From Lacibacter sediminis (GTDB taxonomy: Bacteria; Bacteroidota; Bacteroidia; Chitinophagales; Chitinophagaceae): a stretch of 64,000 bases of DNA. This document shows, one piece after another, positions 17,106 through 25,981 of the stretch (position 1 is the stretch's first letter; every line of letters starts with the position of its first letter). The notes below the pieces were generated by a model, which was given only the letters and a program-made list of their open reading frames with translations, searched no databases and was not told the origin of the DNA. A program made the translations under genes and the position numbers. Where the stretch lies: positions 2,914,001 through 2,978,000 of the forward strand of contig NZ_CP060007.1 in assembly GCF_014168535.1 (NCBI RefSeq). The letters run 5' to 3'.

Positions 17106-17801
17106 ATGCGTCTAGTTGTAGTTTCTGTACTCTTTTTGTTGATGAGTTGTAACAGTGGTGCCCAAACGGGCAAAGAAGTATCAGCCGATGAATTTGAAAA
17201 AGGTCTGCAACAAGGAAATGTACAGTTGCTGGACGTACGAACTGCAGGCGAATTCCGGACAGGCCATATTAAAAAAGCATTACAGGCAAATTGGAATGAT
17301 CAACAAGAATTTGCCGACCGTACCTCTGCACTGGATAAACAAAAACTGGTTTACATCTATTGCCTGAGCGGCCCACGCAGCAGTGCCGCAGCAGAATGGT
17401 TAAGAGCAAACGGCTTTCAGCAGGTAGTAGAATTAAAAGCCGGTTTCAGTGGCTGGAAGCGAAATGGAAAACCGGTTGAAGGAATGGTGGATGTAAAACA
17501 AATGACCATGTCTGAATACCAACAGCAAATTGCCGGCAAAGAATATGTGCTGGTAGATTTTGGTGCAGAATGGTGCCCGCCTTGCCGTAAGATGGAGCCG
17601 ATCGTCAATGAATTCCTGGCACAACATAAAGAGATAACCTTCTTTAAAATTGATGGTGGCATACATACCGATTTAATGAAACAATTAAATGCTGAAGGTT
17701 TGCCCACTTTTATACTTTTGAAAAAAGGCCAGGAAGTTTGGCGTTACAAAGGTGTTCTTACCCCTGAAGAACTAAACACGATCTGGACAAACAAGAAATA
17801 G
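17106..17801 (+). CDS. Lipoprotein with fused rhodanese and thioredoxin domains
   Basis: 231 residues from the ATG at 17106, which places a lipobox (LLMSC, C15) at the usual site; the 17079 start would add nine residues ahead of it. Residues about 25-125 are a rhodanese domain (LLDVRTAGEF, GHIKKA, active-site C86 in YCLSGPRSS, AGFSGW). Residues about 133-230 are a thioredoxin domain with C157-P-P-C160 in FGAEWCPPC and a cis-Pro segment GLPTF. The fusion suggests sulfane-sulfur transfer coupled to disulfide reduction in the periplasm. Such fusions exist in Bacteroidota, but the substrate is unknown. Confidence 0.9.
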   Translation: MRLVVVSVLFLLMSCNSGAQTGKEVSADEFEKGLQQGNVQLLDVRTAGEFRTGHIKKALQANWNDQQEFADRTSALDKQKLVYIYCLSGPRSSAAAEWLRANGFQQVVELKAGFSGWKRNGKPVEGMVDVKQMTMSEYQQQIAGKEYVLVDFGAEWCPPCRKMEPIVNEFLAQHKEITFFKIDGGIHTDLMKQLNAEGLPTFILLKKGQEVWRYKGVLTPEELNTIWTNKK

Positions 17802-17827
17802 TAACTTTAAGAGAGAAGCATTAAAAC

Positions 17828-18589
17828 ATGGAAGCACTTTCTGCCGATCAGAAAACATGGTATCGTAACTGGTTTAATTCACCATACTATCATCAATTGT
17901 ATTTTCAACGTGACGAGCAGGAAGCTGCTGCGTTTATCGATCGTCTCTTATCAAAACTCTACCCGGCGCCGAACGCCATGATGCTGGATGTGGCCTGCGG
18001 ACGTGGAAGACACAGTATCCATCTTTCATCAAAAGGATATGCTGTAACAGGTATCGATATCAGTGAAGACAGTATTGAAGAAGCCAAACAATTTGAAACG
18101 GATAAGCTAGAGTTTTTTGTGCATGATATGCGATTACCTTTTCGCATGAACTATTACGACTATGCATTCAACTTCTTTACAAGTTTTGGATTCTTCCGTA
18201 CACGCCGTGAACACGATAATGCCATCCGCACCATTGCTCAATCATTAAAACCCGGCGGCACATTCGTGATCGATTATCTCAACACGCATTATGTAGAAAA
18301 TCATTTGCAGTACAAAAGTGAATTTCAGAAAGATGGCGTAACCTTCTATATCACCCGCTGGCTCGATGAAACACATTTCTATAAAAAGATCATTGTGGAA
18401 GATGAAGCCAACCTGGAAGAACCACTTGAGTTTACGGAGAAAGTAGCGAAGTTTTCCTTAGGCGATTTTAATGATATGTTTTCGTTTTACGATTTGCAGG
18501 TGCAGGAGGTATTTGGCGATTATCACTTTGAACCCTACCATGTAAACAATTCACCACGATTGATCATCATTGCAAAGAAGGTTAAGTAG
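17828..18589 (+). CDS. Class I SAM-dependent methyltransferase
   Basis: 253 residues. Motif I is D54-V-A-C-G-R-G60, the acidic end of beta-2 is D77 in VTGIDIS, and motif II/post-II is at FNFFTSFGFF. The C-terminal half (from about 140) holds strand-rich substrate elements. The substrate is unknown. It follows the rhodanese-thioredoxin gene by 26 bases, suggesting co-transcription, and is convergent with the LTA-synthase-like gene with only 8 bases between. Confidence 0.88.
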   Translation: MEALSADQKTWYRNWFNSPYYHQLYFQRDEQEAAAFIDRLLSKLYPAPNAMMLDVACGRGRHSIHLSSKGYAVTGIDISEDSIEEAKQFETDKLEFFVHDMRLPFRMNYYDYAFNFFTSFGFFRTRREHDNAIRTIAQSLKPGGTFVIDYLNTHYVENHLQYKSEFQKDGVTFYITRWLDETHFYKKIIVEDEANLEEPLEFTEKVAKFSLGDFNDMFSFYDLQVQEVFGDYHFEPYHVNNSPRLIIIAKKVK

Positions 18590-18597
18590 CGTAACAA

Positions 18598-20577
18598 CTA
18601 CGGCTTAACACTTGCCTTCTTATTATTCAACAACATCCAGCGTGAAGATTCGTACAGCGCAATGGTTTCGACTGCCATTTGCTTTTTTGTATGCTCGTAT
18701 TTTTCTTTAGAGAGTAAGGGCGCATTAAAATGCAGTGGCACCAATGTGTCCTTCTGCAGATTCATATTGAGGATATAGTAAAATTCATTATTCACCATGC
18801 CGATCTTTGCTTCATCATGATGAATGATAAACGCAAAATCTTTTCCCGCAGGTTTTCGCAACAAGTCACGACCAATGGTCGTATTTGTGTAAGGCTGATT
18901 CAATAACCCTGCAATGGTTGGTAATACATCTACCTGGCTCACTACTTCTTTACGCTTCTCAGGTTTGATAAACCCTGGTGCATAAAATAACAATGGCACA
19001 TGTTCATCCGTCAGGCGTTCGTTGGTCCATGCATCAGGGTATAAAGCCGTGGCATTCCCTTTTACACCATGATCGCCAACAAACACAAACAAGGTATTGT
19101 TGAACCAAGGCTGTTGCTTCGCAGCTTCCATGAACTGTTGAATACTGTAATCGGTATACAACAACGCTTCCATTTCTTTCTGTGAATCAAAGCCATATTT
19201 TTTCAACTGCAATTCATCAACCTGCCTTGCTGCAACGGCGGCTGTATCTTCTTCAGGCAAAACAAACGGACGGTGATTATCGGCTGTTTGTATAATGCTG
19301 AAGAAAGGAGTTGTTTGTTGCGATAAAACCTGGTTGGCTTCATTAAATAAATTTTTGTCGCTGATGCCCCACACATTAAACTTCGGACTTTTATACATTC
19401 CTTCTTCATACAAATGAAGTCCGTTCACATTATTTACCAGCAAACCTTTAAAATTATTGAACTCACTATTGCCACCAATGAAATAAAATTTCTCATGATT
19501 GGTAAATGAATTGAGAATAGTGTGCTGATCAATGGCTTCAATATTTCTTGTTGAGAATTTACTCAACTGTACATCGGGCACACCACTCAATAATGCAAAT
19601 ACACCTCTCGCTGTTCCAAAGTGCGGGGAAAAACATCTTTCAAACAACAAACCTTCATTTGCCAGTTGCTGTAAATAAGGTGTTGTATTAAGCGGGTTCC
19701 CACTCAATCCCGTCTTATACATACTGAGCGATTCGCAGATCACCAATACCACATTCATCTTTTTCGCCGGCTCTGCAAACACTTCTCTGCGCTGAAAATT
19801 GAGCATGGCTGATTCCTTTGGAAGCTGCAACAACTCCTTCATAGCATCAAACTGAACCTTTGCACTTCCATCATCAGTAAAGGGCTTTCGGAAACGAAGT
19901 GTGGTAAAGAAATTCTCCAATGGATTCAATGCGAGGTACGCTTTAAAATTATCACCCAGCTTAAATGCATCTTTCCATGTTAATGGTTTTGCCGGGTTGC
20001 TGCCTGCCACACCAATGATCAGCAACAACATCATCCAGAAAGTACGCACCGGTTTAAACGGATGTTTGATGGTGTGAACTTTTGAATGACTTCTCTGAAA
20101 GAAGCGGTACAATCCATAAATAACCAACGACAATAACAGGAATATCCAAAACAACGGGTACGATTGCCAAAGCATACTCATTGATATGGCGAAATCTTCA
20201 ATAAAGTTGAGTGCACTTGCATTGAGCCTTGTTTCCACATAATCGAAGTGTCCGAAATCGGCGCCAAAGAAAAACAGGAGAAAACTGCTTACAACAACCA
20301 GGTATATGATCCAGAATCGTTTTGTTCTGGAAGATTGAAAGGGTGAAAAGCGGTTGAAGCTTCCGGCAATAAGTAACGGTGCCAGCAAAATGCACACCCA
20401 ACGTAAATCAAAACGCATTCCCATTAAAAAAGATGGAACCGCATCCGAAAAAGAAACGCCATCGGGTCTGAATGAATAAAAGGTAAGTACACGCATGATG
20501 CTGAACAGCAACATGAAGAAGACAAACAAACGTAACACCCACCGTGAAGTTGGTGGTAATTGAAAGCGATGACCCAT
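18598..20577 (-). CDS. LTA synthase-like sulfatase-fold membrane protein
   Basis: 659 residues from the ATG at 20577 (the longer frame would need a TTG at 20592). Five membrane helices (about 15-180) are followed by an alkaline phosphatase-superfamily domain. Catalytic features are the metal-binding E in VICESLSM, the nucleophile T in HFGTARG, and D-H in VGDHG, the LtaS pattern. Bacteroidota lack lipoteichoic acid, so the enzyme more likely transfers phosphoglycerol or phosphoethanolamine to a glycan or lipid. It diverges from the PAP2 gene, 87 bases apart. Confidence 0.87.
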   Translation of the reverse strand: MGHRFQLPPTSRWVLRLFVFFMLLFSIMRVLTFYSFRPDGVSFSDAVPSFLMGMRFDLRWVCILLAPLLIAGSFNRFSPFQSSRTKRFWIIYLVVVSSFLLFFFGADFGHFDYVETRLNASALNFIEDFAISMSMLWQSYPLFWIFLLLSLVIYGLYRFFQRSHSKVHTIKHPFKPVRTFWMMLLLIIGVAGSNPAKPLTWKDAFKLGDNFKAYLALNPLENFFTTLRFRKPFTDDGSAKVQFDAMKELLQLPKESAMLNFQRREVFAEPAKKMNVVLVICESLSMYKTGLSGNPLNTTPYLQQLANEGLLFERCFSPHFGTARGVFALLSGVPDVQLSKFSTRNIEAIDQHTILNSFTNHEKFYFIGGNSEFNNFKGLLVNNVNGLHLYEEGMYKSPKFNVWGISDKNLFNEANQVLSQQTTPFFSIIQTADNHRPFVLPEEDTAAVAARQVDELQLKKYGFDSQKEMEALLYTDYSIQQFMEAAKQQPWFNNTLFVFVGDHGVKGNATALYPDAWTNERLTDEHVPLLFYAPGFIKPEKRKEVVSQVDVLPTIAGLLNQPYTNTTIGRDLLRKPAGKDFAFIIHHDEAKIGMVNNEFYYILNMNLQKDTLVPLHFNAPLLSKEKYEHTKKQMAVETIALYESSRWMLLNNKKASVKP

Positions 20578-20648
20578 AGTTTCCTTAAGCAAAGCGCAAA
20601 AGTAGAAAGAATTCCCTTGTTGAAAGGTTTATTCCATAAACGGTTTGT

Positions 20649-20656
20649 TATATTTG
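20649..20656 (+). promoter_or_regulatory. Possible -7 box (TATATTTG) before the PAP2 gene
   Basis: Exact TAnnTTTG match ending 8 bases before the ATG at 20665. A TTTA at 20628-20631 lies 17 bases upstream in the -33 position. This supports the 20665 start over the longer frame from 20560. Confidence 0.45.
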
Positions 20657-20664
20657 GCAATATC

Positions 20665-21237
20665 ATGCTGAAGTCAGTGTTACAATTGGACCGCTCCCTT
20701 TTTTACTACATCAATAACAGGTGGAGTAATGATGTGTTTGATGCATTCATGCCTTTTATCCGTAACCAGTATTTCTGGGTGCCGTTATATTTATTTCTGC
20801 TGGCTTTTGTGTTTACAAATTTCAGAACAAAGGCATTGTGGTGGGTGCTTTTCTTCCTTGCAACATTTGCTTTAACTGATCTCATCAGTGCATCTGTCAT
20901 TAAAACTTTGGTTGAGCGGCCACGCCCCTGTGCCGATCCCATTGCTTCAGAAACTGTGCGCATGCTGATCCCCTGCAGTTACAGTTACAGTTTTGTTTCA
21001 TCACATGCCACAAACCATTTTGGTATGGCCATGTTCATGTTCATGAGCATGAAACAATTCAGCAAAAGATGGATATGGCTGGTATTTGGCTGGGCTCTTA
21101 TTATCAGTTTTGCACAGATCTATGTTGGTGCTCATTTTCCGGTTGATGTGCTTGGCGGCAGTCTTTTAGGTATGCTTATTGGTCATAGAACAGCCATTGT
21201 TTTCAACAAACAATTTGGCGGGCTACAGGTTAACTGA
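20665..21237 (+). CDS. PAP2 superfamily phosphatase
   Basis: 190 residues from the ATG at 20665; the frame extends to 20560, but that would overlap the LTA-synthase-like gene. Membrane helices alternate with the three PAP2 motifs: KTLVERPRPC, SFVSSHATNHFG and YVGAHFPVDVLGG. Family members dephosphorylate lipid phosphates such as undecaprenyl pyrophosphate. Being divergent from an LTA-synthase-like gene, it may recycle a lipid product in the same envelope pathway (inference). Confidence 0.88.
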   Translation: MLKSVLQLDRSLFYYINNRWSNDVFDAFMPFIRNQYFWVPLYLFLLAFVFTNFRTKALWWVLFFLATFALTDLISASVIKTLVERPRPCADPIASETVRMLIPCSYSYSFVSSHATNHFGMAMFMFMSMKQFSKRWIWLVFGWALIISFAQIYVGAHFPVDVLGGSLLGMLIGHRTAIVFNKQFGGLQVN

Positions 21238-21281
21238 TTGTTGCTTATTTTCAATAAAAAGAGCACTTACTCAAAGGATTG

Positions 21282-21289
21282 TATCTTTG
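21282..21289 (+). promoter_or_regulatory. Possible -7 box (TATCTTTG) before the CNNM/HlyC gene
   Basis: Exact TAnnTTTG match, 13 bases before the ATG at 21303 and inside the longer frame from 21279, which favours the 21303 start. No TTTG at the proper -33 spacing. Confidence 0.45.
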
Positions 21290-21302
21290 CGCTTTGACAA
21301 CA

Positions 21303-22589
21303 ATGGAAATATTTATACTACTCGTTCTTATTTTTCTCAATAGCTTATTTGTAATTGCCGAGATCACATTGGTTTCAGCCCGCCGTTCCCGCCTTGAAAT
21401 GTTTGCCGCAAAGGGCAGCAGCAGTGCCCGGACAGCCCTTGAACTCTCAGAGAATCCTGAAGTTTTTTTATCGGCAGCGCAGATCGGTATTACGCTTATT
21501 GCCATCCTTACCGGTGTTTACTCAGGTGAAAAATTCGGGAAAGATCTTGCACCCATATTTGAGAATATCCCTTTGGTTGCAGAATATGCAGAAGGAATTG
21601 CTACTGGTATTGTGGTAGTAATCGTAACCATTCTTTCAATCATACTCGGCGAGCTTATCCCCAAACGAATCGGGCTGATGAATGCCGAAAAAATTGCCAT
21701 GGCTGTCGCCAAGCCCATGAAGTTTTTTGCAAAAGCAGTTCATCCGTTGGTGTGGTTTTTAAATAAAAGCACCAACCTCATTTTTCGTTTGTTCAATGTG
21801 AAAACTGTTTCCGACAATCATGTAACGGAAGAAGAGATCAAAGCCATCATCAGTGAAGGAACTGAACAGGGTACTATTGAAGAAGCAGAACAGGAAATTA
21901 TTGAACGTGTGTTTCATTTAGGCGACCGAAACATCACTTCGTTAATGACACACCGCAACGATATTCTTTGGTTCGATCTGAATGATAACGAATCGTCCAT
22001 TAAAGAAAAGATCATCAATCAACCTCACTCCATATACCCTATTTGCGATGGCGATCTTGATAACATTAAAGGGTTTGTGTCCATCAAAGACATGTATGTG
22101 TCAGATGATTATACCTTGTTTAAAGACTTGATGAAACCGGCTTTGTTTGTACCTGAAAACAATTCAGCCTACCAGGTATTGGAACGATTTAAACAGGGAA
22201 AGATCCACAGTGCATTTATTGTTGATGAATATGGTAGTGTTCAGGGAATGATCACACTCAATGATATCCTCGAAGCAATTGTGGGTGATATTCCTGAGCC
22301 GCACCAGGATGATTATGAAATTATCAAAAGGGATGATGGCAGTTATCTGGTAGATGCACAAATACAGTTCTACAAATTCCTTTCACGTTTTGAGAAAACA
22401 GAATGGATGAACGAAGGCGAACAGGAATTTGATACGCTGGCCGGTTTTATCCTGCACGAATTGGAACGCATTCCACATGCCGGTGAAAAATTCGAATGGA
22501 AAGGATTTACATTTGAGATCATCGACATGGATGGTCACCGCATTGATAAAGTATTACTTCATGTGCCTGATGGTGTGGGTGAAGAATAA
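21303..22589 (+). CDS. CNNM/hemolysin C (CorC-type) family transporter
   Basis: 428 residues from the ATG at 21303. The N-terminal DUF21/CNNM membrane domain (about 1-190) has three or four helices and the acidic/basic motif VSARRSRLE. A CBS pair follows (about 205-335; MTHRNDILWF, FIVDEYGSVQGMITLNDILEAIVG), then a C-terminal CorC_HlyC domain (about 345-425). Members export Mg2+ or Co2+ and respond to ATP through the CBS pair. The older name hemolysin does not describe the function. Confidence 0.9.
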   Translation: MEIFILLVLIFLNSLFVIAEITLVSARRSRLEMFAAKGSSSARTALELSENPEVFLSAAQIGITLIAILTGVYSGEKFGKDLAPIFENIPLVAEYAEGIATGIVVVIVTILSIILGELIPKRIGLMNAEKIAMAVAKPMKFFAKAVHPLVWFLNKSTNLIFRLFNVKTVSDNHVTEEEIKAIISEGTEQGTIEEAEQEIIERVFHLGDRNITSLMTHRNDILWFDLNDNESSIKEKIINQPHSIYPICDGDLDNIKGFVSIKDMYVSDDYTLFKDLMKPALFVPENNSAYQVLERFKQGKIHSAFIVDEYGSVQGMITLNDILEAIVGDIPEPHQDDYEIIKRDDGSYLVDAQIQFYKFLSRFEKTEWMNEGEQEFDTLAGFILHELERIPHAGEKFEWKGFTFEIIDMDGHRIDKVLLHVPDGVGEE

Positions 22590-22602
22590 CCGTTGAATGT
22601 GT

Positions 22603-22642
22603 GATTGAATGATGAATATGATCATCTTATTCGCAATCAATC
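22603..22642. repeat. Imperfect palindrome between convergent genes
   Basis: GATTGAATGATGAATATG (22603-22620) faces ATCATCTTATTCGCAATC (22621-22638) and a further AATC. The arms are made of complementary GATTGAATGAT-like words, similar in style to other junction repeats in the window. It may terminate both converging transcripts. Confidence 0.5.
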
Positions 22643-22658
22643 TCCCACCCCACAATTC

Positions 22659-23585
22659 TTAATCTTCCCTTTCAATTACATAAACAAGTGAACTGCATTG
22701 TTCTTTATGCAGCAATGCATTAAAGTTCGACACAAGACCATTCCAGATACCTTTTAAGAAAAAACCCTTCTTATACTTTTCACTGAGCAGTGAAATGTAA
22801 AAACTATCAAGCCACATGCGTCTTGTACCAATTACCCGCATACCATTGCGTTTCATAAGCATGCGCATGGAATTTGGAGAGAAATGATACAGATGCCTCG
22901 GCACATCATAACTCGCCCAGAATTCTTTATAGATCGCCGCATCTTTGCTTGTATAATTAGGAACAGCAATAATGAGCTTACCTGTTGGTGCCAGTAAGTC
23001 TTTTATCCGGTCAACATACTCATCTAACTGATGCACATGCTCCAGCACATGCCACATAGTGATTACGCTGTAAGTTTGTTCAGGTAAACGAAACAATTCA
23101 TCAGAAGGATAAATATCACAGTTGTATTTCTTGATGGCTTGCTTTCTTGCCTCGGGATCAGGTTCAAGACCAACCACGTTCCAGCCGGCTCTTTCCATTG
23201 TATGTGCAAATGTTCCGGTACCGCTGCCGATATCAAGCAACATCCCCACCTGGCGTTTGGAAGCCTTTTTTACCAGTTTCTCTTTCGACATCATGGTAAA
23301 AAAACGTGCAATATGGTAAAGAAAGTTGATCACGCCCTTCTTCGTATTACTATGCGAAATGTAAGCGGAAGATTGATAATAAGGACCGATCTTATCTTCT
23401 GAAGGGGCATTTAACGTATATCTCAAACCGCACATACCACACTCAGCGATCGTGAATGTTTCACCACTTACCGTGTGATCTTTTGCAGTTTGTACAGGTT
23501 TGATGGATTCATTTTTACAGACCGGGCAGTTGGCATAACTCATCAGCTGAAGATTCATGATTGGAGCAGTTCGTTTCTGGGTCAT
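22659..23585 (-). CDS. Class I SAM methyltransferase with N-terminal zinc ribbon
   Basis: 308 residues. A zinc-ribbon-like pair, CPVC (about 19-22) and CGMC, precedes the methyltransferase fold, whose motif I is LLDIGSGTG and which carries MWHVLEHVHQ (motif II). This arrangement is common in Bacteroidota methyltransferases of polysaccharide or lipid biosynthesis. Starts at residues 10 or 15 of this frame are possible. It is the last gene of the TPR/beta-barrel/HU-CCDC81 cluster and follows the HU gene by 3 bases. Confidence 0.87.
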   Translation of the reverse strand: MTQKRTAPIMNLQLMSYANCPVCKNESIKPVQTAKDHTVSGETFTIAECGMCGLRYTLNAPSEDKIGPYYQSSAYISHSNTKKGVINFLYHIARFFTMMSKEKLVKKASKRQVGMLLDIGSGTGTFAHTMERAGWNVVGLEPDPEARKQAIKKYNCDIYPSDELFRLPEQTYSVITMWHVLEHVHQLDEYVDRIKDLLAPTGKLIIAVPNYTSKDAAIYKEFWASYDVPRHLYHFSPNSMRMLMKRNGMRVIGTRRMWLDSFYISLLSEKYKKGFFLKGIWNGLVSNFNALLHKEQCSSLVYVIERED

Positions 23586-23588
23586 GGA

Positions 23589-24227
23589 TTATTGAATTTT
23601 ATGCAATGGCGGCGCTTCGTTCAGCTTCAGCTTCTGGTTATTTCCCTGTTTGCTCCATTGCGGTGAATAATTAGCGAATAGCAAAATACTTATTATAGCC
23701 GACAAGAACAATGCCAGCACAATCATCCACCAAAGATTGAGGGGTTTTCTCTTAACACCCGTCAGTAATTCCGTCATCTCTTCGCTTGTTTTTTCCTGCT
23801 CACCTACCAGTATGGAATGCGAAGTATTCTTACGAATTATTTTCTCTGCAGTTACGGGATTTCCCTTTACCGCCTCATAAAGCGACGAAAAATGAAGCAA
23901 TTTCTGCTCATCTTTTGTAAAAACGCCAAGTCCGTTCAAGGTCATTTCCCCTTTTTCAGATAATGTACGTTGAAATTCAGTTGATAGGTTTTGCTGTAAT
24001 GTTTTTACCTCTTCCCTGTCTACATTCAACTCTTTTTGAAGCCAATGCTCAAATTGCTCATCAGTTCCGGTAACGGAAGAAGAATAATGAAGTATAAATT
24101 CCGGCGCATACAACAGCCGGTTTGGGAAATCGAGCCGGGCAGGCAGGTGCTCAACCGAAAACGTACCGATTCCCTGTAAAGAAACCCTTTTTTGAAAAGA
24201 AAGATAGCGTAATACCAGTTCAACCAT
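23589..24227 (-). CDS. HU-CCDC81-type domain protein with one membrane helix
   Basis: 212 residues from the ATG at 24227; the frame's earlier TTG at 24251 would overlap the upstream gene. The N-terminus (about 1-125) has the two HU-like repeats of the CCDC81 family (LQGIGTFSVEH, then MTLNGLGVFT). A basic segment (GVKRKP) precedes one membrane helix (about 167-187) and a short tail. The SPOR domain usually found in such Bacteroidota proteins is missing. A link between cell envelope and a DNA or filament partner is possible but unproven. Confidence 0.75.
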   Translation of the reverse strand: MVELVLRYLSFQKRVSLQGIGTFSVEHLPARLDFPNRLLYAPEFILHYSSSVTGTDEQFEHWLQKELNVDREEVKTLQQNLSTEFQRTLSEKGEMTLNGLGVFTKDEQKLLHFSSLYEAVKGNPVTAEKIIRKNTSHSILVGEQEKTSEEMTELLTGVKRKPLNLWWMIVLALFLSAIISILLFANYSPQWSKQGNNQKLKLNEAPPLHKIQ

Positions 24228-24231
24228 GACT

Positions 24232-25866
24232 TTACTGTTGCTTTTGGTCAAAAGTAAGTCTTATTCCCGCAAGTAGATTAAATCCAACTACCTGGTAATT
24301 ATTCCAACGTTGGTATGTATTATTGAAGATATTATTGAATTGCCCCCACACGCTGATAAGGGGGTGAACTTTAAATTCCATACCTGCATTCAGGTCAAAC
24401 GCACCACGGAGACGTTCGCTGCTTCCGCTTATATCTTTCCGGTACACCGCTCCCTGCCATGAAAGAAGATCTGCTTTCACCATGATCTTTTTGCTCGGCT
24501 GCCAACGCAGTGCCGCACTCAATTCAATCGGCACAAAGTGCCAGGGTCTTGCCTCGTCTTGTTGATTAAGAAAATTATAGATATCCATTTTAGCGCTGGC
24601 ATTAAACTGATCCTGCAAAACAAAACCTATTTCGCCCTGTGTGTGCAATGCCTGCAGTTTTCCTTCACGCAATACTTCAAATAATCCCGGCCGAACATGA
24701 TTACTAAACAATGGAATACTCAGGTACTCCAGGAAACCGGTTTGCACACGGTAATTGAACGAATTGGCAAGTGTTCCTTTAAAACCACCATACAACTCAG
24801 TAATGCGTGTATTGAATTGTGATAACGGCTGATTGATCCACGGATTTTTTGATACAAGATGCTGATAGGTATTCTTCTGCACATAGCCTGTCCAGCCACC
24901 GGTTAATATGATTTTCTTTTCCTGCAGATGAATGTCGAGTAAGACATCGGGCAGCACATTTAATTTACCCTGATCCCATGTTGGACGGATCCCAGCCTTA
25001 ATAAACAACCTCGATGTTTTCAACATAGCCGCAGCATTCAGGAAAAACACATTGTTGGTATAGGCTTCTCCGCCGGTTGGCGTATAAGTAGTGAGATCAA
25101 AATTGCCACGCACCAACAAACCAAAGCTGTTGCCAAATCTTACTTCCACGGGAAGATCAAGTACTCCGTTCGTTTCGGTTGAACGGGTATCGCTGAACAC
25201 ATTGATATTAAGATCGGGATTGTAGCTGATGCCGAAACGGTTAACAAATGCATTGCGCACTCCTGCCCTTATGTTGATGGTTTGGTATGGCTTCTTTAAT
25301 GAATCCTCTTTTGAATTGGCAAATACCGGATCGGGGCCGTATAAAAAGAAAGATTGATTTTGATAACCGGCCTTGCCATACACTTCAACATTTTTTACAA
25401 CAGAATTGATATTGGCCGAAAATGCCGTGTTGCTGAAACGCTGCACTCGCAGCTTACCTCTTTGCGACAGATGATTCGCAAATAAGGTGAAGTTTGTTTT
25501 CTTACCGTCGCCTAATGTAAAACCCGCATCTAATAGCGGTGTATTGTAGTTGCCGTAACCTACCTTGATATAATTACTGTTGTGCGCCTGTCCCGCCGAA
25601 TCAATTTGCAGTGACATTGGCTTTAAGCCAACCGGCTGCAGGTTAAAATATAAATTCTGAACAGGAATATTGTAAGCCAGATTGGGTGCGCCTGTTTCAG
25701 GAGCTGGCGGTGTTGCATTGAAATTAAGTTTCACTGCATTTTTCAACACAGGCTTAAATGCTGACACAATTTCAACAGATTGTTTTTTGGTTGTATCCTG
25801 TGCAAAAACAGCTGCAGACGTAAAACAAAGTGCCAGTGAAAATATAAATCGTTTGTTCATGTTCAT
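24232..25866 (-). CDS. Outer-membrane beta-barrel protein (TonB-receptor-like)
   Basis: 544 residues; MNKRF at 25860 is an alternative start. A signal peptide (ending VFAQD) precedes a short conserved stretch (VEIVSAFKPVLKNAV) and then a long series of amphipathic strands with aromatic belts, ending LLAGIRLTFDQ, a typical barrel end. There is no plug domain, so it is not a standard TonB receptor despite similar annotation in relatives. Its stop is 4 bases before the ATG of the HU-CCDC81 gene. The large TPR protein upstream probably interacts with it. Confidence 0.8.
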   Translation of the reverse strand: MNMNKRFIFSLALCFTSAAVFAQDTTKKQSVEIVSAFKPVLKNAVKLNFNATPPAPETGAPNLAYNIPVQNLYFNLQPVGLKPMSLQIDSAGQAHNSNYIKVGYGNYNTPLLDAGFTLGDGKKTNFTLFANHLSQRGKLRVQRFSNTAFSANINSVVKNVEVYGKAGYQNQSFFLYGPDPVFANSKEDSLKKPYQTINIRAGVRNAFVNRFGISYNPDLNINVFSDTRSTETNGVLDLPVEVRFGNSFGLLVRGNFDLTTYTPTGGEAYTNNVFFLNAAAMLKTSRLFIKAGIRPTWDQGKLNVLPDVLLDIHLQEKKIILTGGWTGYVQKNTYQHLVSKNPWINQPLSQFNTRITELYGGFKGTLANSFNYRVQTGFLEYLSIPLFSNHVRPGLFEVLREGKLQALHTQGEIGFVLQDQFNASAKMDIYNFLNQQDEARPWHFVPIELSAALRWQPSKKIMVKADLLSWQGAVYRKDISGSSERLRGAFDLNAGMEFKVHPLISVWGQFNNIFNNTYQRWNNYQVVGFNLLAGIRLTFDQKQQ

Positions 25867-25951
25867 TAATTCGTTGTTGGTTCATCTAAAGCTCCACCGC
25901 TAACCAGGCTTCCGTACCTCTCAACTACGCCAAAGCTTCGTTGAGCAGGCT

Positions 25952-25977
25952 TACCTCGTACTTCTAACTTCGTACTT
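25952..25977. repeat. TACCTCGTACTTC word repeat, copy 1
   Basis: The first 23 bases (25952-25974) match 40819-40841 in this window with a single mismatch. The repeat lies in the 115-base gap between the TPR gene and the beta-barrel gene. Just upstream, CTCAAC and GTTGAG form a 6-bp inverted pair (about 25919-25944). Confidence 0.75.
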
Positions 25978-25981
25978 ATCA

